A stretch of DNA of 38,720 bases, taken from contig CALENA010000145.1 in NCBI GenBank assembly GCA_937910875.1, positions 1-38,720 on the forward strand. The letters are read 5' to 3'. Shown piece by piece: positions 10,209 through 18,634 of the stretch. Position numbers and translations under genes: made by a program. Position 1 is the stretch's first letter; each line of letters starts with the position of its first letter. The stretch comes from an uncultured Desulfobulbaceae bacterium (GTDB taxonomy: Bacteria > Desulfobacterota > Desulfobulbia > Desulfobulbales > Desulfocapsaceae). The notes below the pieces were generated by a model. It saw nothing but the letters and a program-made list of their open reading frames with translations. It was not told where the DNA came from and made no database searches.

Positions 10209-10333
10209 CCGGCATGGCTGGACCAAGATAGCCGGCCACAACCAACCATGAACGTTCGCACCTTCGGCATGGCCAGTCATGGTCCTCGATGAACTTTCAT
10301 ACAAACAGCTGTCATATCCGTTTCAGGACCCCA

Positions 10334-11740
10334 TCATTTCTGGCGGCCGTAATCGTCGTCGAAACGGACGATATCATCCTCGCCAAGATAGGAGCCGTTC
10401 TGGACCTCAATCATCTCCAGATCAATAACCCCAGGGTTTTCAAGCCGATGCTGAACGCCGGCCGGGATATAGGTGGACTGGTTCTCATGCAGGAGAAAGG
10501 TCTCCTCACCATTGGTGATCCTGGCCGTACCGGTGACAATCACCCAATGCTCGTGACGATGATGGTGCATCTGCAAGGAGAGCTTTTCACCCGGTGAGAC
10601 CGTGATCCGCTTGATCTGATAGCGTGGCTGCTGCTCAAGCACGGTGTATGAACCCCAGGGGCGGTAAGCCGTACGATGGACCTTGAACTCCTCACGCCGG
10701 TCACGCTTGAGGCGCGCCACAATCTTCTTCACCTCCTGCGACCGGGACAGCGGGGCCACCAGAACCGCATCGCTGGTCTCCACCACCAGCATGTCCTCCA
10801 ACCCCACTGCGGCCACCAGGGTATCCCCGGCCCGGATCAAGCAGTTATGGCTGCCCTCGACCAAGACATCGCCCTGGAGAACATTCCCGTCACTGTCCTT
10901 GTCCGAGACCTCCCACAGCGCCTGCCAGGAGCCGATATCGCTCCAACCCAGATCCGTGGCCACGACAGCGGCACGATCGGTCTTCTCCATCAGGACATAG
11001 TCAATGGAGTCACTCGGGGCCTCAGACATGGCCTGGCTGTCAAAACGAAAGAAACGGCCGTCCCAGGCGCCCAGTTCCACTGCACGGGCCATGGCCGCCT
11101 GGATCTCCGGGGCATGGATGGCCATCTCCTCACGAAACGTGCGCCCTGAAAAGGCAAACATCCCTGAATTCCAGAAATAATTACCACTGGCCAGATACTC
11201 CCTGGCCGTGGCCAGATCCGGCTTCTCTTTAAATGAGCGCACCTTGCAGCCATCGGCTCGCTCAATATACCCGTAACCGGTCTCGGGCTTGGATGGCTCA
11301 ATCCCAAAGGTGACCACAAAACCATCTGCAGCCAGGGCCGCGGCCTCTTCAACAGCAGCCGCAAAACGGTCACTGTCCTGGATCAGATGATCGGCCGGCA
11401 GGACCAGAAAGATCACCTGATCATCATCGCGGGCACCAAACTCCACCGCCCCGGAGATCGCCGGGGCCGTATTCCTCCCCACGGGCTCAAGAAGAATGGT
11501 GCAATTCCGGGCCAGGCCCAGGGCATCAATCTGGCTGCGGGTGATGAAGCGATGCTCCTCTCCGACCACCACCACCGGCGGCAGGACACCGCTCAAGGCC
11601 GCGACCCGGCGGACCGTGGTCTGGAGAAGCGAGCTGTCACCTGTGAGTTGCAGGAGCTGCTTGGGATACAGCTCACGTGACAGGGGCCAGAGCCTGGAGC
11701 CGGTGCCACCGGCAAGAATCACGGGTTGAATCTTGTGCAC
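10334..11740 (-). CDS. manC: mannose-1-phosphate guanylyltransferase / mannose-6-phosphate isomerase
   Basis: A 468-residue type II bifunctional enzyme that isomerises fructose-6-phosphate to mannose-6-phosphate and makes GDP-mannose. The N-terminal nucleotidyltransferase begins PVILAGGTGSRLWPLSRE and contains PKQLLQL and FKEKPD. The C-terminal cupin isomerase domain starts near RPWGSYTVLE and holds the metal-binding set QMHHHRHEHW, with IPAGVQHRLEN further on. The start codon is GTG at 11740, preceded by AGGAAGG. It follows manB by 39 bp in the same direction, so one transcript probably supplies both steps to GDP-mannose. Confidence 0.95.
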   Translation of the reverse strand: MHKIQPVILAGGTGSRLWPLSRELYPKQLLQLTGDSSLLQTTVRRVAALSGVLPPVVVVGEEHRFITRSQIDALGLARNCTILLEPVGRNTAPAISGAVEFGARDDDQVIFLVLPADHLIQDSDRFAAAVEEAAALAADGFVVTFGIEPSKPETGYGYIERADGCKVRSFKEKPDLATAREYLASGNYFWNSGMFAFSGRTFREEMAIHAPEIQAAMARAVELGAWDGRFFRFDSQAMSEAPSDSIDYVLMEKTDRAAVVATDLGWSDIGSWQALWEVSDKDSDGNVLQGDVLVEGSHNCLIRAGDTLVAAVGLEDMLVVETSDAVLVAPLSRSQEVKKIVARLKRDRREEFKVHRTAYRPWGSYTVLEQQPRYQIKRITVSPGEKLSLQMHHHRHEHWVIVTGTARITNGEETFLLHENQSTYIPAGVQHRLENPGVIDLEMIEVQNGSYLGEDDIVRFDDDYGRQK

Positions 11741-11779
11741 GATATCCTTCCTCTTTTGATGGGGGCCAAGCGCCCCGGT

Positions 11780-13138
11780 TCAGGCCCGGATCAGGGCCAG
11801 CAATTCGTCGGTCTTCTGCTGCAGGAGGGCCTTGTCGCCCCGGGTTTCAACATTGAGCCGAAGCAGAGGTTCAGTATTTGACTTCCTGATATTAAAACGA
11901 AAATCAGAAAATGTCACGCCCAGGCCATCGGTATAATCTTTTTCGCCAGCTCCAAAGGCCTTCTCCACCCGGACGATGGCCGCATCAGGGTCCTTGACCA
12001 CACTGTTGATCTCGCCCGAGACCGGAAAGGCCGCCATACGCTCGGCCACCAGGCTGGAGAGCGGCACCTGTTTCCGGCTGAGCAGAGAGGCCACCAGAAG
12101 CCAGGGGACCATCCCGGTGTCGCAGTAGCCAAAATCCCGGAAATAATGATGGGCCGACATCTCACCGCCATACAGGGCGTCTTCCGTCCGCATCCGTTCC
12201 TTGATAAAGGCATGCCCGGTCCGACTCATGATGGGCACCCCGCCCGCAGCCAGGACCAGTTCCCGAGTATTCCAGACCAGTCGGGGGTCATGGAGGATGC
12301 CTGCCCCAGGCTCCCGGGTCAGCAGTTCGGTGGCCAGAAGCCCGACAATATAATATCCCTCGATAAAATGACCCTGTTCATCCCAAAAGAAACAGCGGTC
12401 AAAATCGCCGTCCCAGGCAATGCCCAGGTCGGCCCCATGCTCACGCACCAGCCGGGCGGTTTCCTCCCTTTTTTCCGGGAGCAGGGGATTGGGCACACCG
12501 TGCGGGAAGGTCCCGTCCGGTTGGTGATAGGCACGGACAAAGGAAAAAGGCAGATGCGGCTCCAGCAGATCAACGATGGCCCCGGCACAGCCATTGCCGC
12601 TGTTGACCACCAGCTTCAAGGGGCGCAGACTGCCACGATCCACATAGCCCAGCAGATGCTTGATATAAGCGGTCTTGTCCTGAGCTGCGCTCAATTGCCC
12701 ACGCCCCGGGGCCAGTGGCGGCAAACGATCTTCAACGATCATCCGGGCCATCTCAGCCAGGCCAGACTCCCCGGTCACGGGCCGTGCCCCCTTGGTCACG
12801 AACTTCATCCCGTTGTAATCAGCAGGATTGTGGCTGGCAGTGACCACGATACCACCATCCACCCCCTGATCTTCCAGACTGAAGGCCCCGTGATAGATCT
12901 CTTCGGTCCCGCACAGCCCCAGATCAAGGACATCAACCCCGGAGTCCAATAACCCGCCAATCAGGGCTGCACAGATCTCCTCGCTGCTCAGACGGATATC
13001 ACGACCGACCACCACCTTACGCGGTGCATACAGGGCCGCATAGGCCCGACCCACAGACCGGGCCAGTTCGGGATTCAACTCATCAGGCACACGTCCCCGG
13101 ATATCATAGGCCTTAAAACAGGCCGGAATTGCTGTCAT
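11780..13138 (-). CDS. manB: phosphomannomutase/phosphoglucomutase
   Basis: A 452-residue alpha-D-phosphohexomutase (ManB/AlgC type) converting mannose-6-phosphate to mannose-1-phosphate, possibly also acting on glucose phosphates. FKAYDIRGRVPDEL opens the protein, VVTASHNPADYNGMK holds the phosphoserine, WDGDFDRC is the metal loop, and GEMSAHHYFRDF the sugar-binding loop; RKSNTEPLLRLNVE binds phosphate near the C-terminus. The ATG at 13138 follows a GAGG-containing site. It leads the manB-manC pair and supplies the ManC substrate. Confidence 0.94.
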   Translation of the reverse strand: MTAIPACFKAYDIRGRVPDELNPELARSVGRAYAALYAPRKVVVGRDIRLSSEEICAALIGGLLDSGVDVLDLGLCGTEEIYHGAFSLEDQGVDGGIVVTASHNPADYNGMKFVTKGARPVTGESGLAEMARMIVEDRLPPLAPGRGQLSAAQDKTAYIKHLLGYVDRGSLRPLKLVVNSGNGCAGAIVDLLEPHLPFSFVRAYHQPDGTFPHGVPNPLLPEKREETARLVREHGADLGIAWDGDFDRCFFWDEQGHFIEGYYIVGLLATELLTREPGAGILHDPRLVWNTRELVLAAGGVPIMSRTGHAFIKERMRTEDALYGGEMSAHHYFRDFGYCDTGMVPWLLVASLLSRKQVPLSSLVAERMAAFPVSGEINSVVKDPDAAIVRVEKAFGAGEKDYTDGLGVTFSDFRFNIRKSNTEPLLRLNVETRGDKALLQQKTDELLALIRA

Positions 13139-13448
13139 TTCATCACCTCATCCTGGTCTGCAGTTGAATCTTTACCACTGCTGACAAAGCATATCACACC
13201 CTATGCTCATTGTGCCCATCAATTTAAAAAAAAGATCTCAACACTTGGATATACAACTGGAAACCCCACGCCTGTACCTGTGATTTGGATCTGGACCCTG
13301 GCTGCAAACAAAAATTCAGGATTATGAAAGGGCCCTGTCATGAACAGTATACTTGAGCTATGGGGTTTGCTATAATAACACCAAAGCGACTGAAACAGGA
13401 TTACATCCAAGGCACTCCCTGGCTTCCCCCTCGACCCATGGGCCGCAC
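13139..13448. other. divergent intergenic region between manB and the PAS gene
   Basis: No gene is supported here. On the plus strand TGCTATAAT (13368-13376) is an extended -10 element without a good -35, probably serving the PAS gene. I could not assign a convincing promoter for manB on the other strand. The region is AT-richer than its flanks. Confidence 0.4.
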
Positions 13449-14078
13449 ATGACAACATCGACCATTCCCTGCGAATATTTCTCAGAATTGCCCATCGCCA
13501 CTTTTATCATCACCGCAGACCATGAAGTCATTTTCTGGAGCAAGGCCTGCAGCCAACTGACCGCTGTCAATGCCTCCCAGGTCCTGAACACCAGAAATCA
13601 CTGGGGGGCCTTCTACGACAGCAACCGCCCCTGTCTGGCCGACATTGTCATTGATGAAAATTTCACTCTTCTTTCCTCACTGTACGACAGCCACAATCAG
13701 TCCAAACTCTCCCTGAAGGGAATCTGCGCCGAGGGGTGGTTTCACAATCTAGGGGGAAACAGCCGTCATGTCATTATGGAAGCGGCCCCGATCATGAACG
13801 ATGACGGAGTCGTCGTCGCCGCCATAGAAACCATCCAGGACATCACCCACATCAAGGAAAAAGCTTCTTCCAGCCCACAGGCCTTCCCACGTCAAGCAAC
13901 GAACGACCTGATCCCCATCTGCTCCGGATGCAAGGACATCCGGAACCCTGACGGCAACTGGGTCTCTCTGGAAAGATTCTTCCATGAAAAATCAAACATC
14001 ACCTTCAGCCACGGTATCTGTCCTGGATGCCTCAAAAGACTATACCCAGACATCTATGATGAAATCATGAAAAAATAG
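13449..14078 (+). CDS. stand-alone PAS domain protein with C-terminal double-CxxC motif
   Basis: A 209-residue soluble protein with no membrane segment. Residues of about 10-145 form a PAS-like sensor: FIITADHEVIFWSKACSQLT, a variable middle, then MEAAPIMNDDGVVVAAIETIQDIT as the last strands. The C-terminus reads PICSGCKDIRNPDGNW, then a short helix and HGICPGCLKRLYPDIYD, giving two CxxC pairs that could bind zinc or iron. This tail is known from PAS and response-regulator proteins of Desulfobacterota and relatives, where it follows sensor domains; its function is not settled. No kinase or output domain is present, so it may act by protein contacts. Start chosen at 13449 because upstream sequence lacks PAS character. 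Confidence 0.75.
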   Translation: MTTSTIPCEYFSELPIATFIITADHEVIFWSKACSQLTAVNASQVLNTRNHWGAFYDSNRPCLADIVIDENFTLLSSLYDSHNQSKLSLKGICAEGWFHNLGGNSRHVIMEAAPIMNDDGVVVAAIETIQDITHIKEKASSSPQAFPRQATNDLIPICSGCKDIRNPDGNWVSLERFFHEKSNITFSHGICPGCLKRLYPDIYDEIMKK

Positions 14079-14113
14079 GAGCAGCAAACACGCCCCTTCT
14101 CTCTTTTCCAAAA

Positions 14114-14144
14114 CCATCGGTGCGACCGTCACCGGGACCGATGG
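14114..14144. terminator. hairpin terminator between convergent PAS and UPF0280 genes
   Basis: CCATCGGT (14114-14121) and ACCGATGG (14137-14144) pair perfectly, preceded by an A-run and followed by TCTCTCTT, so it could end transcription from the PAS gene and perhaps from the convergent gene. Confidence 0.5.
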
Positions 14145-14166
14145 TCTCTCTTGCAACCTCAGAGAC

Positions 14167-14943
14167 TCACGACCCGATCGCAATCAGTTCAACCTCTCCG
14201 ATAGCCCCCATGGTCTCGCCGCAGATCACCACGACGCCGAGAATCCCGGAAATGGACCTGGCCTGCTCCAGGGCCCGGGCAACACTGCTCTTGCCACCGG
14301 CCACCGCCTTCACCTCGTTGCCGAGCCGGGTTGCTACGGCATCGGCCAGGGCCGTGGATTTTGCCAGGACAGTCACTGAATCGGCCTCACCCAGGCTCAG
14401 GGAGTGACCGACCGTGCCCGACGAGGTGCAGATCCCCAGGGGCATCTGCGAGGCCGCAATGCGCAGCCCTACCTTGTTGCTCAACGATGAACGACCGGCA
14501 AAGATGGCCACATCGCACGACTTCTGCCGGGCCAGATAGATATCGCCACCGTTTTCCACCATCACCTCCGGCTCGCCATCGGCCAGCAACCCCCTGCCCA
14601 CAGCCTCGGCAATGGCCCCGGCCACTGCGGCCATGGGGCCGACCCCAGCCTGCGCTCCTGCCACCATCAGTTGCCGTACAAGAGGCGGGGCCAGAAGATC
14701 CATGGGCCAAGGATCGAGTGTTGCAGAAAACAGCGGATGCTTTACTATGTAATCCTCAAGCTGAAGGCGTGCCTCAAGAATCAGTTCCCGGGCCCGGTCG
14801 GTGACATCGCAGGAGGCCAGGATCTGGAGATCGGTCTCCTGTACCCGGACCAGGGTCGAGATCAGCCCACCTGAATCAAGCCGGACCCGATAGGTCCGTT
14901 TCTGATAGGACTCCGGTTTTTTCTTCCGTTGTGCCGCCTTCAC
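14167..14943 (-). CDS. UPF0280 family protein (ApbE-like)
   Basis: A protein of about 258 residues matching the UPF0280 family, distantly related to ApbE flavin transferases. Visible segments are DLLAPPLVRQLMVAGAQAGVGPMAAVAGAIAE, VENGGDIYL (ApbE-like NGGD) and GICTSSGTVGHSLSLGEADSVTVLA, the last like the ApbE metal and nucleotide site. Biochemical function is unproven. Start: GTG at 14943, seven bases after GAGGAG; GTG at 14946 is equally open. It diverges from the next gene by 45 bp. The family often sits near tetrapyrrole or methanogenesis-like gene sets, but nothing here confirms such a role. Confidence 0.8.
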   Translation of the reverse strand: MKAAQRKKKPESYQKRTYRVRLDSGGLISTLVRVQETDLQILASCDVTDRARELILEARLQLEDYIVKHPLFSATLDPWPMDLLAPPLVRQLMVAGAQAGVGPMAAVAGAIAEAVGRGLLADGEPEVMVENGGDIYLARQKSCDVAIFAGRSSLSNKVGLRIAASQMPLGICTSSGTVGHSLSLGEADSVTVLAKSTALADAVATRLGNEVKAVAGGKSSVARALEQARSISGILGVVVICGETMGAIGEVELIAIGS

Positions 14944-14988
14944 CACCTGGCTCCTCACCCATGAAACGTTTATCACGGGACTGACCGC

Positions 14989-15627
14989 ATGCCGACTCGC
15001 CGCGATCTGATCATTCTCTTTACCCGCTCTCCCGAGCCCGGGCGCTGCAAGACCAGACTCATCCCGGCCCTGGGCGCAGACGGGGCGGCCACCCTCCACA
15101 AATGGATGACCGAACAGGTCTTGACTGCAATTCAGGCCTTGACCAGCGGCCAGGGCCCAGGCGTGGAAATCTGTTTCGACGGCGGGAGTGAACAGCAGAT
15201 GCAAGACTGGCTGGGCCAAGAGCTGAAGTATCGCCTCCAGGCCGCTGGCGACATCGGCCAACGCATGGCCCAGGCCCTCTGCCCCCGGCTCCGAGACGCA
15301 AAGCGCGTTCTGCTCCTGGGATCAGACTGCCCGCAGATCACGCCCGCCATCCTCAGAGAGGCCCTCAGTGGTCTAAACAGACACGACCTGGTCCTGGGTC
15401 CTGCCCATGACGGCGGCTATTACCTGATCGGCGCGACCAATCACCTGCCCGGCAACATCTGCGCCGAACTCTTCTCCGACATCCACTGGGGCAGCGCAAC
15501 AGTCTTCGACGAGACCATCTCCCGTCTCAGACACCTGCAACTCACATACCACAGTCTGCCCAAACTCCATGACATCGACCACGCCGATGACCTCAAACAT
15601 CTCGATTATCGTCCCGACCCTCGATGA
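14989..15627 (+). CDS. TIGR04282 family glycosyltransferase-like protein (DUF2064)
   Basis: A 212-residue protein with a nucleotide-diphospho-sugar transferase fold of the DUF2064/TIGR04282 family. Key segments are RSPEPGRCKTRLIPALG at the N-terminus, LLGSDCPQITPAIL in the middle and LVLGPAHDGGYYLIG. The family is named for a link with arsenosugar biosynthesis, but no arsS or other arsenic gene is near, so that name is not proof of role. The downstream TIGR04283 gene overlaps it, and the two families commonly occur as a pair. Confidence 0.85.
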   Translation: MPTRRDLIILFTRSPEPGRCKTRLIPALGADGAATLHKWMTEQVLTAIQALTSGQGPGVEICFDGGSEQQMQDWLGQELKYRLQAAGDIGQRMAQALCPRLRDAKRVLLLGSDCPQITPAILREALSGLNRHDLVLGPAHDGGYYLIGATNHLPGNICAELFSDIHWGSATVFDETISRLRHLQLTYHSLPKLHDIDHADDLKHLDYRPDPR

Positions 15628-16279
15628 GGCCGGGAATATTACCCAGCTGGCTCGGCTGCTGGAACTGGCCGCCGAGGTCATCATTGCCGATGGCGGCAGC
15701 ACAGACCAGACTCGGGAACTGGCCCGCACGGCCGGACTCACGGTGACCACGGCAAATGGGGGCCGAGGCAGCCAACTGAACAAAGGGGCCCGGCTCGCCC
15801 AGGGCGACATCCTGGTCTTTCTCCATGCCGACACCCGGCTGCCACCAGCTTTCGGCCAGGAGATCAATACCTGCCTGACCGACCGCACGGTCATTGCCGG
15901 GGCCTTCAGTCTCAAGATCGACGCGAAAGGCCCTGGCCTGCGAATCATCGAGCAACTGGCCAATCTCCGTTCCCGCCTTCTGCAACTCCCCTATGGCGAC
16001 CAGGCCATTTTCATGCGTCGGACAGATTTCTTCCGTTATGGTCCCTTCCCCGAGGTACCAATCATGGAAGACTATATTTTGATCCGGAAACTGGCCCGCT
16101 CAGGCCGCATCACAACACTGGACTCGCCAGTCACAACCTCAGCCCGCCGCTGGCAGCGCCTGGGGCTGGTCCGGACCACACTCATCAATCAGCTGATGAT
16201 CGTGGGCTACACCATCGGTATTCCACTGGCCAGCCTGGCCTCATTTTACCGCCGCCTCTTCGTCATCGCCAAGCGGTGA
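15587..16279 (+). CDS. TIGR04283 family GT2 glycosyltransferase
   Basis: A small family-2 glycosyltransferase of about 230 residues. ISIIVPTLDEAGNI opens the GT-A fold, IIADGGSTDQT binds nucleotide sugar, GRGSQLNKGA is the TIGR04283 signature, and FLHADTRLP holds the DxD-like acidic pair. A hydrophobic C-terminus (MIVGYTIGIPLASLASFY) suggests membrane contact. Two starts, 15569 and 15587, are open and neither has a clear ribosome site; both overlap the preceding gene, implying coupled translation. Its 3' end overlaps the convergent cvpA by 39 bp. The acceptor is unknown. Confidence 0.85.
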   Translation: MTSNISIIVPTLDEAGNITQLARLLELAAEVIIADGGSTDQTRELARTAGLTVTTANGGRGSQLNKGARLAQGDILVFLHADTRLPPAFGQEINTCLTDRTVIAGAFSLKIDAKGPGLRIIEQLANLRSRLLQLPYGDQAIFMRRTDFFRYGPFPEVPIMEDYILIRKLARSGRITTLDSPVTTSARRWQRLGLVRTTLINQLMIVGYTIGIPLASLASFYRRLFVIAKR

Positions 16280-16825
16280 GGTCGCCTCAGGCCGAGGGAC
16301 CTCCCGGGCAATGGCCGGCTCCTTCTGACTGAAGGCCTCGCGCACCCGCTCATCCTTGATCACCTGACGAAACTGGACCACCCCCTTGGACACAAGTGGA
16401 CAGAGGGTACAATCCCGGAGCAGCCGACTCTCAGGACTCAAAAATCCGGACAGCATCATGTGCAGAAGCAGGACCACAATCAGGGCCTTGGCCGCACCGA
16501 ATACGGCCCCCATGAGTTTATCAAACCACCCGGCAACGGTCACGTCCATAACCTTGGTCAGGATCTTGCCCACCAGCATGGCCAGGACATACGTACAGAC
16601 AAAGAGCAGGGCATAGGCGGCCAGGAAAACGACCTGCGGGTCACTGGATACCCCTCGCAAAAACGGAAAGAGTCTGTCATGATACTGACCGGCCACCATA
16701 TAACCGACATAGAGACCAAGAAGCACCGAGATCTGGCGGACAAAGCCCACCCAGCCCCCGCGAATGATAAAAAAGAAAAAAACAGCCAGAATCACATAGT
16801 CGTAAGTGGCCAGTTGAATATCCAT
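16241..16825 (-). CDS. cvpA: CvpA family membrane protein
   Basis: A 194-residue CvpA-family protein with four predicted membrane segments: YVILAVFFFFIIRGGWVGF, ISVLLGLYVGYMVAG, VVFLAAYALLFVCTYVLAMLVG and the GAAKALIVVLLLHMML segment. The loop GWFDKLMGAVFG is the family hallmark. The tail is hydrophilic and acidic (GDDEEAAVK). CvpA is linked to colicin V export in Escherichia coli and to envelope homeostasis more widely. ATG at 16825 follows AGGAACAG. The last 39 bp overlap the opposite glycosyltransferase gene. Confidence 0.85.
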   Translation of the reverse strand: MDIQLATYDYVILAVFFFFIIRGGWVGFVRQISVLLGLYVGYMVAGQYHDRLFPFLRGVSSDPQVVFLAAYALLFVCTYVLAMLVGKILTKVMDVTVAGWFDKLMGAVFGAAKALIVVLLLHMMLSGFLSPESRLLRDCTLCPLVSKGVVQFRQVIKDERVREAFSQKEPAIAREVPRPEATSPLGDDEEAAVK

Positions 16826-16911
16826 ATCTGTTCCTGATAGAGGTGAGTAACAACGAGAACTACTGTTTGAATTGTTAGCATGACGAATTGAAATTGCAAG
16901 GAATTACTTCA

Positions 16912-17742
16912 GTGCCAACCATGAGCCTCCCGCACAAACCCATTGAATCAAAGACCCTGAACAACCTTGCCGCACTGGCAGGACAAGGTGCGGGTACGAC
17001 CATCAGCTCGGCCCTGATCGACCTGATTGAGTTGGGCGAGACGGTTAAACAATTGAGCCTGGAACAGATCAGCCAGCCATGGTTGAACCAGGCGGAGCAG
17101 GTAATTCTGGAGAAATACCAGTTTCCGAAGCGACGCCTGGAGTGGCTGGGCGGACGGATCTGTGCCAAAGAGGTGGCCAGGACCCAGATGACCAAAAATC
17201 TGGCCACAGCCCCACCCCTGCCCACAGAGCTGCGAATCAAAAATCAGTCATCCGGCCGCCCGGTACTCGAACGTGACGGCCATGCCCCAGATAGCTCCAC
17301 CCTGCCCGAGCTGTCCATCTCTCATTCCGGACGCTTTGCCGCAGCCATGGCCAGCGAAACCTGCTGCGGTATTGACATCCAGGAGATCACTCCGGCCCTG
17401 GAACGCACCCGGGAACGCTTTGCCCTTCCGCAGGAGTTGCTCATCCTGCAACACACCTGGCCCACTGCCGGTCAACTCGCCCAACTGGGCCTGCTCTGGA
17501 GTGCCAAGGAGGCCCTGAAAAAGAGTGTGGGCCAGGAATCAATGCCCGGTTTCCTCGAACTGACCCTGCTCACGGCCCAAGCCCAACCAGGAGGACTGGC
17601 CCTGCTCACCTTCACGCAATACGCCAACCAAAAAAGGCCCCGTTCGCTCCCCTTTGTGGCGGCTGGCCTCCTGGGCCAGGACTACGCCCTGGCCCTTTGC
17701 ACCCACTCCCCAACCTGCGACCAGGCAGACTCTCATGCCTGA
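16912..17742 (+). CDS. 4'-phosphopantetheinyl transferase superfamily protein
   Basis: A protein of about 276 residues of the Sfp-like phosphopantetheinyl transferase family, which loads the pantetheine arm of coenzyme A onto carrier proteins. RRLEWLGGRICAKEV, LSISHSGRFAAAMAS, GIDIQEI (first magnesium ligand) and LLWSAKEALKKSVG (second acidic site) match the family core. The GTG at 16912 has AAGGA nine bases upstream; ATG at 16921 is the alternative. The last bases overlap mutM as ATGCCTGA. The carrier-protein partner is not in the window. Confidence 0.85.
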   Translation: MPTMSLPHKPIESKTLNNLAALAGQGAGTTISSALIDLIELGETVKQLSLEQISQPWLNQAEQVILEKYQFPKRRLEWLGGRICAKEVARTQMTKNLATAPPLPTELRIKNQSSGRPVLERDGHAPDSSTLPELSISHSGRFAAAMASETCCGIDIQEITPALERTRERFALPQELLILQHTWPTAGQLAQLGLLWSAKEALKKSVGQESMPGFLELTLLTAQAQPGGLALLTFTQYANQKRPRSLPFVAAGLLGQDYALALCTHSPTCDQADSHA

Positions 17743-18634
17743 GCTCCCGGAAGTTGAGGTGGTCTGCCGTGGCCTGCGGCCCTACCTGATCCAACGCTCC
17801 ATTGTCGCGGTCCACTGGAGTGACAAGGATCTGCGTGTGCCCCTGCCCCGTGCCACTCTGCCCGGTCTGATCGGCCAGCGCATCACCCGGATCTCGCGCC
17901 GGGCCAAATACCTGCTCATCCATCTTGCCAACGGCTCCCTGCTCATCGTCCATCTGGGAATGAGCGGCCGTCTGGGAATCTTTCCGGCCAATGAGCCGGT
18001 CCACCGCCACGACCACGTCCGCTGGCTGCTCGACACCGGCCTGGAAATGCGCCTCAACGACACCCGGCGCTTCGGCAGTGTCCACCTGCTGCCCCCGGAC
18101 GAGGCCGGGGAAGCCGAACACAGCTTTTTTCACGCCTGCGGCCCCGAGCCCCTGAGCAGAAGCTGCAGCCCGGAGCAATTACAGCGACAGGCCCACGGAC
18201 GGAAACAGGCCATCAAGACGCTGCTCATGGACAGTCGTTTCATTGCCGGGGTCGGAAACATCTACGCCAACGAGGCCCTGTTCGCCGCCGGAATTCACCC
18301 CGACTCCCCGGCCCACACCCTGGATCTTGGCGACTGGCAACGCCTGCTCGACCAGCTCCGGATCATCCTGGATCAGGCCATTGCCTGCGGCGGCTCAACC
18401 ATCAGCGACTTTCTCGGGGCCAGCGGCGACAGTGGGTATTTCCAGGTCAATTTCAAGGTCTATGGCCGGACAAACCAGAACTGCCCGAACTGCGGCCAGA
18501 AAATCAGTAAAACCCGGACCAGTGGTCGAGCCAGCTTTTTCTGCCCCTCGTGTCAGCAGCAGAAAAAAGAACAGGCCAGCGGCTCAACACCACCTCAGAA
18601 AACAGAATCCGAAAACAGTGAGACCGGCAGATGA
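17735..18634 (+). CDS. mutM: formamidopyrimidine-DNA glycosylase (Fpg)
   Basis: A 299-residue DNA glycosylase/AP lyase that removes oxidised purines such as 8-oxoguanine. The N-terminus MPELPEVE carries the catalytic proline and glutamates; GNIYANEALF lies in the helix-two-turn-helix; the C-terminal zinc finger is NCPNCGQKI followed by FFCPSCQQQ. The start at 17735 is fixed by the invariant N-terminus and overlaps the previous stop by eight bases. The hydrophilic tail beyond the zinc finger (about 22 residues) is longer than usual, and its coding sequence overlaps the end of the convergent moeA-like gene by 40 bp. Confidence 0.95.
   Translation: MPELPEVEVVCRGLRPYLIQRSIVAVHWSDKDLRVPLPRATLPGLIGQRITRISRRAKYLLIHLANGSLLIVHLGMSGRLGIFPANEPVHRHDHVRWLLDTGLEMRLNDTRRFGSVHLLPPDEAGEAEHSFFHACGPEPLSRSCSPEQLQRQAHGRKQAIKTLLMDSRFIAGVGNIYANEALFAAGIHPDSPAHTLDLGDWQRLLDQLRIILDQAIACGGSTISDFLGASGDSGYFQVNFKVYGRTNQNCPNCGQKISKTRTSGRASFFCPSCQQQKKEQASGSTPPQKTESENSETGR

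Noticed and set aside
10209-10333. Terminator between mtnA and manC
   Set aside because: Short CCGGC/GCCGG pairing is present but with no T-run and a weak stem.
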